From contig CM054062.1 in NCBI GenBank assembly GCA_028641055.1, positions 186,929,958 to 186,993,957 on the forward strand: a stretch of DNA of 64,000 bases, written 5' to 3'. A program made the translations under genes and the position numbers. Of the stretch, positions 12,993 to 24,449 are shown in pieces. Position 1 is the stretch's first letter. Every line of letters starts with the position of its first letter. Source of the stretch: Alopecurus myosuroides (taxonomy: Eukaryota; Streptophyta; Magnoliopsida; Poales; Poaceae). The notes below the pieces were generated by a model. It worked only from the letters and a program-made list of their open reading frames with translations, had not been told where the DNA came from and did no database searches.

Positions 12993-13748
12993 TTGCTTCT
13001 CTATATCGAAAACACAAAAAATAGTTCTTATTCTAGTAGTTATTTTTATCCTGTTTTTAATCTTACTAAAATAAGTATTCCTAAAGTTGAGACTCGTTAT
13101 TTTAAGCAACAAGGAGGAGAAAGTTCGAAAGATGCTTGGTATAGATTAAGTGATGCTCATCATGGATGTACTAAAAAAAATCTACCTTGATCCTTCTTAG
13201 GAATATTTATGTTGGTATTACTAGCTGGTATAGGTATGTTCTAGACACTCTTACAAGTGGTAATTTTCTGGGGACTCTTGCTTTGGAAGCCTGTAATTTA
13301 ATTGAAATTTTAGTTGGAACACCACCCACTAATTTTTTCAAAAAACTTAGATAACTTTAGATGATGTCATAAAGAATCTGAACTCTATGGAGAAAAAATT
13401 GCCAAATTTTCTTGATTACTCTAGAAAATTCAACGAATCAATAGTAAGTACCAATAAGAGAATTACTGTTTTAGAGGCTAGCAATACCTATGATAATCAA
13501 AACATCAGGATTGGTGAACTAGAGGAAGCTATGGACACTTTAAGTTTAAATTTTCTTCTCTTAAGTTTAAGAGGGAGAAATAATCTATGGGAAAACAACA
13601 AAAATCCGTATACGTCCCCAAGGTGTCTAAACCAAAACCCCACAATATGCCTAAAACTGATAAGACTTTTAGTGAAACTACAAGTAACTTAAATATTGCA
13701 TCATCTTCAGAGGGATCTAGAGTACCGATTGCTACATGTTGTGTCTTA
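12993..13748 (+). pseudogene. Element B gag relic
   Basis: A plus-strand reading with several stops and frame changes. It includes a piece with KVETRYFKQQGGES and KDAWYRLSDAHHGCTKK (about 13087-13188), then a coiled-coil-like piece (13387-13560) and a basic tail near 13600-13690. The style matches Athila-type gag of grasses. No intact frame longer than about 100 codons remains. Confidence 0.6.
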
Positions 13749-13749
13749 T

Positions 13750-16524
13750 AAGAATTTTTTGATTTGGATGCTTCTTCACTTGAAAACACTTGATTTTCTT
13801 TTTGTGTGCCCAGCTGAAAGGCGTTAAAGAAAAGCACTTCTTGGGAGATAACCCATGGCTTTATTTTCGCATTGTTTTTATATGTTTTCTTTGTGTCAAG
13901 GTGTTGTATACTTCTTTAGAAACTCCTTTGTATCTTTATTTTTATGTATTAGTTGTGCCAAGTAAAGTCTCTAGTGAAAGTTGAGGTTAGATTTGGATTT
14001 ATGCGCACGAAACAGATTTCGGTTGTTCACCGTATAAAATCGCATAAATCACAGAAATATCAAAACGAGTTGCCAGTTTTTGTACATATTACTAAACTAA
14101 TTCCAAAACTTTTTCTAGCTTTACGTTTTTCGATTTGAGCAACGTAAGTGCCCCGAAAAAATTCGTATTTACAGTTTGTTCTGGTTTTGACAGATTCTGG
14201 CTTTTTACTTGCATTCTCTCTTTTACTATGTCGAGTGGATTTCTTTGCTTCATGAAATATCAGTGGCTGTAGCTAATGTTTAAAAGTATTAATAATGCTT
14301 TTGTCCATGCATAAAACGTGAATTTTTGATTGTTCACTAACCCTCTAATGCGAATTACTTTGAGTGTGGTGTGAAGGAAGATTTCAAGGGTCAAGAGAAG
14401 AGGGTGATATAATGTGATCCAGAAGAGTGAAAAGAAAAAGCTTGGGGATGCCCCCGTGATTCATCCCAGCAAATTCTAAGAAGACTCAAGCGGCTAAGCT
14501 TGGGGATGCCCAAGGCATCCCCTTCTTCATCAACAATTCATCAGGTCACTTCTAGTGAAACTATATTTTTATTCAGTCACATCATATGCATTTTACTTGG
14601 AGCGTCTGCTTTTTTCCCTTGCTGCAATAAATATAGTTGGCACCCAGCATTCTTGTGTGGGAGAGAGACATGCTCCGCTTTTTCATATGAATACTCGTTA
14701 TTCTCGTATTCTTAGTTTTTCTTCTAGCTGCTGCAATCTTTTTAGCTCATGTTTTTCATGCATCTCTTATTGAGAGCTGTTAGTTCTAGTAGAGTAGTAT
14801 TAGTACTCTCTTATTTCATTTTCTATATTATTTGGAGAGTTTGTGTTAAATTATATATTGAATGGTGCTTGATATAAATAGAAAATTCTACATGTGGTAG
14901 ATGGTATAACGGAAAAAACTTGCATATTCTTGTAGACCACTAAACTGTTTCACTTGATTATTTGCTGCTGTTTTGAGATATTAACTTGCTTAATAGTAAA
15001 CTTGCTGGTTTAGTAGAGTAAAAACAATTAATGGTTGGTCTAAAAGCTTGAAACTGTGCCACAATCAAATAACCAGTTGATAGGATAATGGTATATGACT
15101 TCCTTTGTTGATAGCAATCGTAATGCCTTTTTGTTACGCGCTACGGTCGGGGTAGATACCAGTGACTTGTCACTTCCATGGACCCTCTTGGAGTGATTTT
15201 CATTATGCCTTCTAAGATCATGATTTTAGTTGTAATCTTTTAACTTGTGAGTTCTATGTTGAGGTTTTCTGGCACTTCCACCATCCATATTTTTTAGCCT
15301 CTTCGGTACTGTGCATTGCTCATTCTCACATTGAGAGTTGGTGCAAACTTTGCCAGTGCATCCAAACCCCGTGGGAGAACTTTTTTCTTCTACACATAAG
15401 CTAAAAATTATCTTCCTCAAAACAGCCACCATACCTACCTACCATGGCATTTCCATAGCCATTCAGAGATATATTGCCATACAACACCCATCTTCATTAT
15501 GTTACTTGATGTCATGCTTTATTGTTATTTTGCAAACTGCTACACTGGCACGAGCATTTAGTTTTATATACATCAGATATATTTCAGTTTGAGTTATGAG
15601 TGCTAAAAGTGTGATGAATCATTGTAAAATAGAGTGTTGCCCCTACGAGTGAGGTTATATATTGAAAAGGAAAAAAGAGAAAAAGCCCCCCTCCCAAAAA
15701 AAGGGTCAAAGAGAGATAATAAAGAGAGAGGGGCAGAACTACTATCATTTATTCCACAGTTGTGCTTATTTAGCACCAATACTTTAGTTTGGAGAGAGTT
15801 TTCATTTTATCACTTGCATAACTATGTGGGGAACTTTACGTTATAGAACTTGGCTTGTATATTCCAATGATGAGCCTCCTCAAAAGTGCTCTAGGTCTTC
15901 ATGAGCAAGCAAACTGGATGCACCCCCAATAGTTTCATTGGAGAGCTTTCATACACTTATATCTCTATGTGCATCCGTTGTGTGGCAATCACTACTCCTT
16001 GCATAACTTCGATTATAAGACTTCCTCTTGTCTAATGATCACTTTCACTTGTGTAATACTTTCTTCCATTTACCATCCAAACCCCCCATAATGTTCTTTT
16101 AGCCATAACATCCTGGTGCCAGGGAACAATACAGTACGCTTGCTTGTTTTGAGTGCACAAATATCTTAATGATTTTCCTACGTGCATATTGTTGTCACTT
16201 GACTTGATCCTAACAAGAGTTGTTGTGACAGTTTGATGCCTTGGTTGATTATATTGTTGTTCTTGAAGCTTAAATCATCTTTAATAAACCTTGCACGGTT
16301 GATTGTCTTTTAGTATTGATTCGCTTAAAAGTTTTACTTTGTTGTTCCTAATGGTTTATACATTATTCTATTTGATATCAACTATAAACCACAACCCTTA
16401 TTCATTTGATCCTAGTTTACATGCTTTACATTACAACTATGATCAAGTTTATGTTGGTAGCATGTCGCCTCATAAATTATTTATTTGTTTTTATCATTTA
16501 CCTACTCGAGGACGAGTAAGAACT
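13750..16524 (+). other. Element B interior without coding capacity
   Basis: AT-rich non-coding DNA. It includes two extra copies of the PPT word AAGCTTGGGGATG at 14438-14450 and 14496-14508. I saw no protease, RT or integrase motif, so B depends on an autonomous partner. Confidence 0.65.
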
Positions 16525-16538
16525 AAGCTTGGGGATGT
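16525..16538 (+). other. Element B polypurine tract
   Basis: AAGCTTGGGGATGT immediately precedes the 3' LTR at 16539. Confidence 0.7.
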
Positions 16539-18114
16539 TGATACGTCATAAACGTATCCATAATTTTTGATGTTCCATGTTGTTTCCATACTATATGCTA
16601 CATGTTTCCTATACACTTTATGCCATTTTTATCGATTTTATGGGACTAACCTATTGATAAGATGCCACAGAGCCAATTCCTGTTTTCTGTTGTTTTTTTT
16701 ATTCTAGTCAAGTTGTTCTAGAAATATTCTCGGAATTGGATGATTTGAAAACAAAAATTCTTAGAAAGATGTCGCGCACACGGAGTCAGGAGAGGACCCG
16801 GAGGGGGGCCACAGGGGTGGTGTGGGCCCCCTGGCCGCCCACCGATGTTGCCCTTCCGCCTATTTATACCTCTTCATGGGTTAACCCTAAATACATGAGT
16901 CTTTTCCACCAAAAATATCCGCAACCGCCGTCATCGTCAACCCTTCGGGAGGGTTCTCGAGCTCTCCCCGGCACCCTGCCGGGAGGGGGAATCATCACCG
17001 TAGGCCTCTGCACCACAATGCCCGCCTCCGGAATGATGCGTGAGTAGTTCATCCTTGGACTATGGGTCCATAGCAGTAGCTAGATGGTTGTTCTCTCCTC
17101 TTTATTTCTCATGTTTAGATCTTGTGAGCTGCCTAACATGATTAAGATCATCTTATTGTAATGCGACATGTTGTGTTTACTGGGACCCGATGAATATTTA
17201 ATGCTTTGTCCAATGATTATAAATCTATCATGTTTTATTCATGTGTATGTTATTTATGATCTTGCATGCTCTACGTTGCTAGTAGATGCTCTGGCCAAGT
17301 ACATGCTTGTAACTCCAAGAGGGAGTATTTATGCTCGATAGTAGGTTCAAGCCTCCCTTTTACTCACGCTCGGGTGACAAAAACGTAACAGGAGGGGGAT
17401 GTGTTGTTTCCATTAGGGATAAAACAACGATGTTTACATTACACACTTTGCTTAATGCAATTATCTGTTGCTTGCAACTTAATACCCAAGGTTTTCTCGG
17501 ATGACACTCTGCGGGTGGATTATTAGTCATAAATGCAGTTGGATAACATGTCTATGAATCTTGTTGTAATTTCCACATGAATCACATAGTAATCATCAAG
17601 CCATGCATATGCACTACGCTGCAGTCTTTATATCTGTCAATTACCCAGCTGTAATTTGTTTACCCAACATGCTATCTATCTGTTCTGGAGAGACACCACT
17701 AGTGAATTGTGGACCCCGGTCCATTTCCTTTATACTGATAATACAACCACTGCAATCACTGTTCATACTGTTACTACTGTTTTCCTACTGTCATCATTGT
17801 TCTCTTTTCATGTACCGCAAACAAGTACTATTTCCACACTATATGTTTAACCTCTTTGTTTTCAGCAAAACCGGTGAGATTTACAACCTCACTGCTTCAT
17901 TGGGGCAAAGTGATTTGATTGTGTTGTGTAGGTTCCACGTTGCTGCTGAACCGGTAGTGCGCCCTACTAATATCACCCGCATCAACCTTCGGAAGTGATT
18001 TCTTTCTCCTACTGGTCGATTCAACCTTGGTTTCTTTCTGAGGGAAACTTGCTACTATGCTCTTCATACCTTCCTCTTGGGGTCTCCCAACAAACATGTG
18101 TTACACGCGCATCA
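16539..18114 (+). repeat. Element B right (3') LTR, 1576 bp
   Basis: It starts TGATACGTCATAAACG and ends ACACGCGCATCA. It carries many substitutions and indels relative to the left LTR. Confidence 0.88.
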
Positions 18115-19186
18115 CTTACTTCTTCAGGATTTGATGGGTATGCGTTGGTATGGTGGGATAATATCACAAGGAAGAGAGCCCAAGATGGTGAGCTAGAAAT
18201 TGTTACATGGAGGACTATGGAGTAAGTCACGAGGGATAGATTTGTACCCAAAAAATATTTCCGTACTCTCTATGACAAATAACATCAATTGAGGCAAGGT
18301 ACCATGTCTGTTGGTGCTTATTACTGGTAGATGGAGTTGATTATACAAAGGGCTCGTGTGAGAGAGGAACCTTAGCATACTATGCAACATTTTTTGTCTG
18401 GTTTGCAATTCAAAGCAAAGAGCATTGTGAGGCATCTTCAATATTCTGATATGAATGAGTTATTGCATCATGCAAGAGAGGCGGAATCTCAATTGGCCGA
18501 GGAGGCTAAGATGGCTGCTAGGAGTAGATTTTATTCAAGAGCACCATCTATGATATCACCATCACCTCAATTGTCTCAATTTCGTGGTAATACATCTTCA
18601 AAACCCGAAACTAGTACTTCCAATTCGAGGAAAATAACACAACCATCAGCAAGTGCAAGTGGTTCTACCATGTCTACAACTAGAAATACATATATGAGTT
18701 ATCATACATGTGGAGGGAAAGGGCACTTCAAGAGAGATTGTCCTAACAAGAAAGTCATGCTTATTAATAGGGTTAATGAGTATGAATTAGGTGATGCTCC
18801 TGATCCAAATGAGGAGGATTATTGTGATGATGATGATGGTCCAATTCATGCATATGCTACACATTACCCCTCTATTGTTTGCACACAAAAAGCTTTGAGT
18901 GTTATTCCAAGTAAAGAAAATAAGAGATGCAATTTGTTCCAAACTAAAGTTATTATTGGTCCTCAAATGGCTTGCGAAGTTATTATTGATGGAGGGAGTT
19001 GCAGAAATTTACAAGCAAAGATTTATGTGCAAAGCTGAAATTGAGATATATTCCACACCCTCATCCTTATAATATTTCTGTGGTTGAGTGACAAGGGAGA
19101 GATGAAGGTGAGCCGTATGGTGAGAGTTGAATTTCAGATTGGGCCATACAAGGACACCATTGAGTGTGATGTGGTGCCTATGTATG
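18115..19186 (+). pseudogene. Host element H gag core, zinc knuckle and protease start
   Basis: This continues the gag frame after B with SGFDGYALVWWDNI. Four in-frame stops lie between 18223 and 18381 (18223-18225 TAA, 18280-18282 TAA, then two TAG). From 18382 a 218-codon open stretch holds the end of gag, a CCHC-type knuckle (CGGKGHFKRDC, about residue 112, first Cys replaced or shifted) and the start of the aspartic protease (IIDGGS, where the usual motif is D-[TS]-G). A frameshift after 19038 moves the rest to another frame. Element C inserted at 19186 within the protease. Confidence 0.72.
19182..19186. repeat. Target-site duplication of element C (GTATG), left copy
   Basis: GTATG at 19182-19186 is repeated at 58081-58085, directly outside the C LTR ends. 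Confidence 0.9.
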
Positions 19187-20111
19187 TGTCGCACCCGGAC
19201 TTCTAGAGGATACTCACAGTCCGCTAAACAATAGAACAAATGGCTTACGGGGCATACCGGCACCCGCATCTCAATATGAGCAGGCCAACACGTAAACGTG
19301 TGACAACCATTCTATACTATCCATCGTCTGCGTAAACCATCCCATAGAAATCCGACTACTTCCATTGACGTACTTCATAACATACACACATGGTACGTCA
19401 ACGGCATTTGAACAAGTGATATCACAACATATCTCTAAGACACAAAAGATTGAAATAAGTTGCAAATAGCTCTCACTAGAGCAGAGATAGCAAATACAAT
19501 CATCCAGAGGACACATGTCCCAACAATTCATCATTACATCACAGCGGAAGCATCCAAAATGTCTGGGTACAGACAAGATCCAAATAGGCCTAAGAGGCCG
19601 GAAACGAAAAGACGGAGCCCATCCACGATGTCTCGGATCCTGCCCGGGTCCGCTATCTACTCGTCAGCAGCCTCGTCATACTCTACGTAGTAGCCACCAT
19701 GGGGATCCTCGGAAACGTAGTCTGCGGAAACCACAGCCCCAAAGGGGTCAGTACAGACAAGTACTGGCAAGCAAGACTCACAAGATACCAAAGTGTACCC
19801 GGCAACACCAAGTACAGATGCTTTGGGTTCAACGGAAGAATAGGTGATACAAAAGTGCGGCAGCAGGCTGCTCTAACCAACTACAGAAACACACTACAAC
19901 TTCCGGATAAAAGAAGGGGATAAGATAGCGTATCGTAACCAACTACCACTAACCTCAAACAAACCCATCCTGGATCTCGCCCCTTATCCAAAGAAGCAAT
20001 CCGAGGATAACTCACACAGTTGGATTAATGATGGTTCAAGTTATTGTGTCAATAAGACTATTACTAGTCAACTTATTATCGATTAGGTGTAAGTTGTCTA
20101 ATCCTTGTTAG
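19187..20111 (-). repeat. Element C left (3') LTR, first segment
   Basis: Matches 53763-54686 of the right LTR with scattered differences. It ends at GTTAG (20107-20111), the target copied by element E, and continues at 44341. Confidence 0.9.
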
Positions 20112-21022
20112 TGTCGGGGGGTTACCCCCGAGTAGGGTAAAGACAAGCGGTAAAGGCGGCTTACAGAAGAGAGGTTTGGTCGAGTAGCCGACTACCTGGT
20201 ACTCGCTACCCGGTCGACTGCTACTCGGTCTCACCTCAAGATGACCAGAAGGAAATATCAATCGAGTTCTATCCTTTCGAGTAGAAGAGTTGGCCCGAGT
20301 ACAATTGGCGGGAACAATTGGCGGGAACCTACTCGGGCCAGAAAGTCAAAGGAGCCGTTCTGACACAGGATCCCGCATATCCTGGGTCCGTACTTGGCAG
20401 CATTCGAACTACTGTTCATCTGGGACCGGCCTGCCTGACAGTGACAGCATGGAAGCAGGCCGTAGCAGGATAAGGGGGGCCTACTCTGTGCCTAGGTACA
20501 GAGATACCAGTCTGTCCCCTAGTTTTGCCCAACGACTTTCCAGATGAAGCCAAGGTTAGGAACCAAAGCTGTCAGCGGGAACCCGGAAGAAGGACGGTGT
20601 GCACACTATGTCGACACTTGTCCATGTTTGGATGTATCCGGCTGGGCACCAGGTATATAAGGTAACCCGCCGCCTCCTGCGCGAGGCATGCTCACATCGA
20701 TCACATACTGGGTCACGCATAAACCCTAGAACCCTAAGTTCTTGACCTAGCTCTACTCGGAGAGGGGAGAGTGGCTATTCGGTAGAGATACTCTTTGTAC
20801 TGTGGCTACTCGGAGAAACATCGTAATACATACAGAGAGGCAGGAGTAGGGGTTTTACCTCCTCACGAGGGCCCTGAACCTGGGTAGATTGTGTTGTTTG
20901 CAGTGTATTGTTCTTACCTCGCGCGGCTACTCGTCGCGTGATCCCTCCCCGAGCACCTCCAGCGTCCTTCGTCCCCACATCTTTAGCCATCCCATGGCAT
21001 CTGCCGTGACACCACCACGACA
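20112..21022 (+). repeat. Element E left (5') LTR, 911 bp
   Basis: The 5' end forms a hairpin with arms TCGGGGG and CCCCCGA around GTTA. A TATA box TATATAA lies at 20654-20660, so U3 is about 570 bp. The word ACTCGG or its complement recurs about ten times. Confidence 0.93.
20654..20660 (+). promoter_or_regulatory. Element E LTR TATA box
   Basis: TATATAA in the sequence AGGTATATAAGG. The same box is in the right LTR at 43967-43973. Transcription would start about 30 bp downstream. Confidence 0.65.
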
Positions 21023-24000
21023 GTTGGCGCCCACCGTGGGGCAACCAGCGACGCTGGCTGGAGTTTCTGTTCGGACGGGATCTTCTTCAGCGGAGCGCGT
21101 GGTCTGTGGTCTTGTCCACAGATTCGGCTCCTTCGATTTCGTCACCGACAACGCCGGCTGTTTCGGCGGCATGGCCATGCCTGAGGGCGGCTCGGTGATC
21201 TCCTTCGGCTCTCATCTCGTCTACGTCGCCACCGTCGCCAACCCCGTGTACCCTGAGCTGGTGCATGACGCGGAGGATCCACCCGCGGTGATTGCTGCTC
21301 GCGGAAGGCCTGCATGCAGCTCTGCAAGCTGCGCTGAGGTGATGGTGACGGGTTTGGCGGCAAACACTGGCGCAGCTGCTACTGGCGCTGCGGCCGTCGT
21401 CGAGGAGGTTGACGAACCGCCTGCTGGTGGCAGGACTCACCGGCCCTACGAGAAGGAGAGCAACTTGCCGCCCTCCACCTCTACGGTCATCCCCGCGTCT
21501 GCTGCGCGAGCTGGTATGCCCACTCCCACCGACATCGAGCTCCTAGCCGCGAGGGAGCAGCTCGAGCGGCAACGCCAGGAGCTGCTTGCCGAGCAGGCAG
21601 AGTTGGAGAAGATCAGGCTCGAGCTAAGTTTAGACCAGCTCGAGTACAACAAGGCTCACGGCTTCACGCCGGTCGCCAGGAGGCCCAGCAGAGTAGGCGC
21701 TACGCGGCGTAACTTGGGTGTCGAGATGGCGACAGTTGCGGAGGTGCCCGCGCAGTCCGCCACCGCGAACACTTTCACAAGGCCAAGGTACAGCACACCC
21801 GCCAAGACGCTCAGAGCTGCACAGGCGGTGGCTGCCGAGTTGCCGCGCCTGGATGGAGAGGCGCGTCTCAGGCAGCAGGAGAGGCTCAACGAGTTGGTGT
21901 TGGAGGCCGCTAGGCAGAACGAGGAGTTCCGGAAGGCCAACCCGGGAGCTGGAGCCTCGCAGGTGGTTCACTCGCACGCGGCTAGATCTAACGATCAGGC
22001 CTCGTCTCCGCATCCTAGCCGCGAGAAGAGCCGCAGCGGGCGTTCGGGTAGAGACAGGCAAATGCAGGTGTATGACCCGGCTGCTGCCGCGAAACAGGTT
22101 GCTGTGCCGCAGCAGCCCGGGCGGGAACACAATGCTGCAAGAGCAGGCTCTCAAGCCCATCAAGCTCAAAGCCGTGCCCGAGAAGCCGCGCATCCGGGTT
22201 CTTCTCGGCAACCCGCGGCTCAGCCTACTCGGCAGAGGCAGCAGCCGCGCCCAGTGGCACCAGTCGCCAACCCGGTGGAGCAGCCCGCAGCTATGCAGGT
22301 GGATAGGTATGATGATGGCTACTCGGCTATGGAGATGGCTGGTTATGATATTCATGACCGTGTTGGTGAGCGCGTGTTGGCGCCTGGAGATGCAAGGCAC
22401 CAGCTGGACCGTATCAGCTTGTCGGCGCGGCTTGAGAGCACGGGTCCTCCTGGTCCCGAGTGCTTTGGCCCGCGCATCATGAACGAGCCTTCCGTGAAGG
22501 GCTTCCAGCTTGCAAGAGGCACCAAGAGCTACAACGGCAGCACCAAGCCTGAAGAGTGGCTCAATGATTACGTCACCGCGGTCCATATCGCGAATGGCAA
22601 CAGGAGATGGGCGGTGCGCTATGTGCCGCAGATGCTAGAGGGTCCAGCTCGCACTTGGCTCAACAACTTGCCCAAGAACAGCATTAACTGCTGGCTGGAC
22701 TTCTCGGATGCCTTCATCAGCAACTTCACGAGTACATACAAGAGGCCGAATAGGCCACAGCAGCTGTCAGCTTGCAGGCAGCGAGAAGACGAGACGGACC
22801 GCGAGTACCTTACTCGGTGGAGCACCTTGAGGAACACTTGTGAGGGTGTGAATGAAGCACAGGCCATCACTTGGTTTGCGCAGGGTTGCCGACATGGCAG
22901 TATGCTTTGGCAGAGATTGCAGAGAGAGATGCCGAACACCCTGGCCGAGACCATCAAGATTGCGGATCAGTACGCACTCGGTGATCCTACTCAGCCACTG
23001 ATGGACTCCTCTGAGCCGAGAAGAAATTTCAACAGCAGCAAGCGCAACGAGTTCCGCAACAAGCGCCGAGTAGATACTCGGTATGATCCTGAAGAGGTGA
23101 ATGCAGTGAATGTTGGAGGCGGTGGTGGCCAAAGGCAGAAACCTGCTGGAGCCTACGGGCAGAACCAGAACCAGGGCCAAGGCAACAAGAAGCCATTTCG
23201 CGCCTCTCAGTCGGGTAGCGGGAACTCCGAGCAGCCGAAGAAGTTTGTCTTTGACGACATGAAGGATGGCCCATGCAGCTTTCACACTCACCACCCCTCA
23301 AGGCCTGCGAACCATACTACTCGGCAATGCGAATGGTGGGATGTGATCAAGAGTGATGGCTTGCCTCCTCCCCCTCCTCTGCCAGCCGCCAATGCTACTG
23401 TTCAGCCTACTCGCGCACCTGCAGCTCGGCCGCCAGTGTACCCGAGAAGAGAGAATGTCAACCAGGTGGCTTTAGGAGCCAACCGGAACTTCAACAATGA
23501 GAGATACCGCAACAACAACAACTACAACCGCAACAACAACAACAGAGGCAACAACAACTATCAGGGCAACAACAACAACAATGGCAACAATGGGGGCAAT
23601 GGCTCCAACCAGTACCAAGAGCACCATGAGAGCTATATGATCTTCACTTCTGAGGCAGTCGACAAGCAGTCACAGCACAGGCGGGCCATGGAGGTCAACG
23701 CAGTGATTCCTGCTGTCCCTCACTACATGTACTGGTGCGACCAGGAAATCAGGTGGACTCGAGCGGATCATCCCAAGGTGATGCCCAACCCGGGTACCTA
23801 TGCCTTGGTGCTAGATCCTACCTTCCTGGGTCCCGAGAAGAATGTGAGGTTCAGCAAGGTGCTAATCGACAACGGCAGCAGCATCAACATTGTGTACAAG
23901 GACACACTCGAGAAGCTTGGCCTAGCCGAGAACATGATGCTGCCTAGCAAGACCACCTTCCATGGCATTGTGCCCGGGATCTCGTGCAACCCGATTGGCC

Positions 24001-24449
24001 GGGTGTGGATTGATGAGCTATTCGGTACTCGGGAGAACTGTCGCACAGAGCGCCTGCAGTTTGAAGTAGTGGATCATCAGAGCCCCTATCATGCTCTACT
24101 CGGCAGGCCTGCTCTGAGCAAGTTCATGGCCTCTACACATGTGGCTTATCTGAAGATGAAGATCCCTGGTCCCAATGGCATCATCACCATCTCGGGAGAT
24201 TACAAGAAGTCCATGGAGTGTGCCTCTGCTAGCTCCCAGCTGGCGGAATCGATGGTGATTGCTGCCGAGAAGAAGAAGATGTACGAGGTGGTGGCCATGG
24301 CTCAGTCCGCACAAGCTGGCGCACAAGGTGTGCCGAGTACCCAGCATGGTACTGCCTTCCAAGCTGCCAAGGAGACCAAGACAGTCCAGGTCGACCCCGA
24401 GTTCCCCGACCGCGTAGCCATCATTGGCTCCGGGTTGGCGGAGAAATAG
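20889..24449 (+). CDS. Element E gag and protease
   Basis: An open frame of 1186 codons. The true start is uncertain: the frame is open back into the LTR, and ATG codons at 20991 and 21169 are alternatives. Residues about 205-255 form a Glu/Gln/Leu-rich coiled coil, and residues about 530-700 are the gag core (ending near IADQYALGD). After that come a basic region, a His/Cys cluster (FHTHHPSRPANHTTRQC) and a long Asn-rich tract near 23500-23600. The aspartic protease begins about residue 990 with VLIDNGSS and continues to LLGRPALSKF. The frame ends at TAG 24447-24449. The pol reading continues in the same frame. Confidence 0.88.
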   Translation: MCCLQCIVLTSRGYSSRDPSPSTSSVLRPHIFSHPMASAVTPPRQLAPTVGQPATLAGVSVRTGSSSAERVVCGLVHRFGSFDFVTDNAGCFGGMAMPEGGSVISFGSHLVYVATVANPVYPELVHDAEDPPAVIAARGRPACSSASCAEVMVTGLAANTGAAATGAAAVVEEVDEPPAGGRTHRPYEKESNLPPSTSTVIPASAARAGMPTPTDIELLAAREQLERQRQELLAEQAELEKIRLELSLDQLEYNKAHGFTPVARRPSRVGATRRNLGVEMATVAEVPAQSATANTFTRPRYSTPAKTLRAAQAVAAELPRLDGEARLRQQERLNELVLEAARQNEEFRKANPGAGASQVVHSHAARSNDQASSPHPSREKSRSGRSGRDRQMQVYDPAAAAKQVAVPQQPGREHNAARAGSQAHQAQSRAREAAHPGSSRQPAAQPTRQRQQPRPVAPVANPVEQPAAMQVDRYDDGYSAMEMAGYDIHDRVGERVLAPGDARHQLDRISLSARLESTGPPGPECFGPRIMNEPSVKGFQLARGTKSYNGSTKPEEWLNDYVTAVHIANGNRRWAVRYVPQMLEGPARTWLNNLPKNSINCWLDFSDAFISNFTSTYKRPNRPQQLSACRQREDETDREYLTRWSTLRNTCEGVNEAQAITWFAQGCRHGSMLWQRLQREMPNTLAETIKIADQYALGDPTQPLMDSSEPRRNFNSSKRNEFRNKRRVDTRYDPEEVNAVNVGGGGGQRQKPAGAYGQNQNQGQGNKKPFRASQSGSGNSEQPKKFVFDDMKDGPCSFHTHHPSRPANHTTRQCEWWDVIKSDGLPPPPPLPAANATVQPTRAPAARPPVYPRRENVNQVALGANRNFNNERYRNNNNYNRNNNNRGNNNYQGNNNNNGNNGGNGSNQYQEHHESYMIFTSEAVDKQSQHRRAMEVNAVIPAVPHYMYWCDQEIRWTRADHPKVMPNPGTYALVLDPTFLGPEKNVRFSKVLIDNGSSINIVYKDTLEKLGLAENMMLPSKTTFHGIVPGISCNPIGRVWIDELFGTRENCRTERLQFEVVDHQSPYHALLGRPALSKFMASTHVAYLKMKIPGPNGIITISGDYKKSMECASASSQLAESMVIAAEKKKMYEVVAMAQSAQAGAQGVPSTQHGTAFQAAKETKTVQVDPEFPDRVAIIGSGLAEK
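21024..21042 (+). other. Element E primer-binding site
   Basis: TTGGCGCCCACCGTGGGGC begins two bases after the LTR end. This form is common in grass Tat elements. I do not assign the tRNA with certainty. Confidence 0.75.

Larger units (their letters stand above)
11297..18114 (+). mobile_element. Element B: Athila-like non-autonomous LTR element
   Basis: LTRs at 11297-12876 and 16539-18114 begin TGATACGT and end CGCGCATCA. An Athila-type primer site lies at 12888 and a PPT just before 16539, giving plus orientation. The flanks CTTGC (11292-11296) and CTTAC (18115-18119) are a 5-bp target duplication with one mismatch. The interior is 3.66 kb with a broken gag and no pol. LTR divergence is visibly higher than for A, E and F, so this is an older insertion. 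Confidence 0.88.

Noticed and set aside
21630..22586. 318-codon minus-strand ORF under element E gag
   Set aside because: It is a shadow of the gag frame in GC-rich DNA. The plus strand carries clear gag features.
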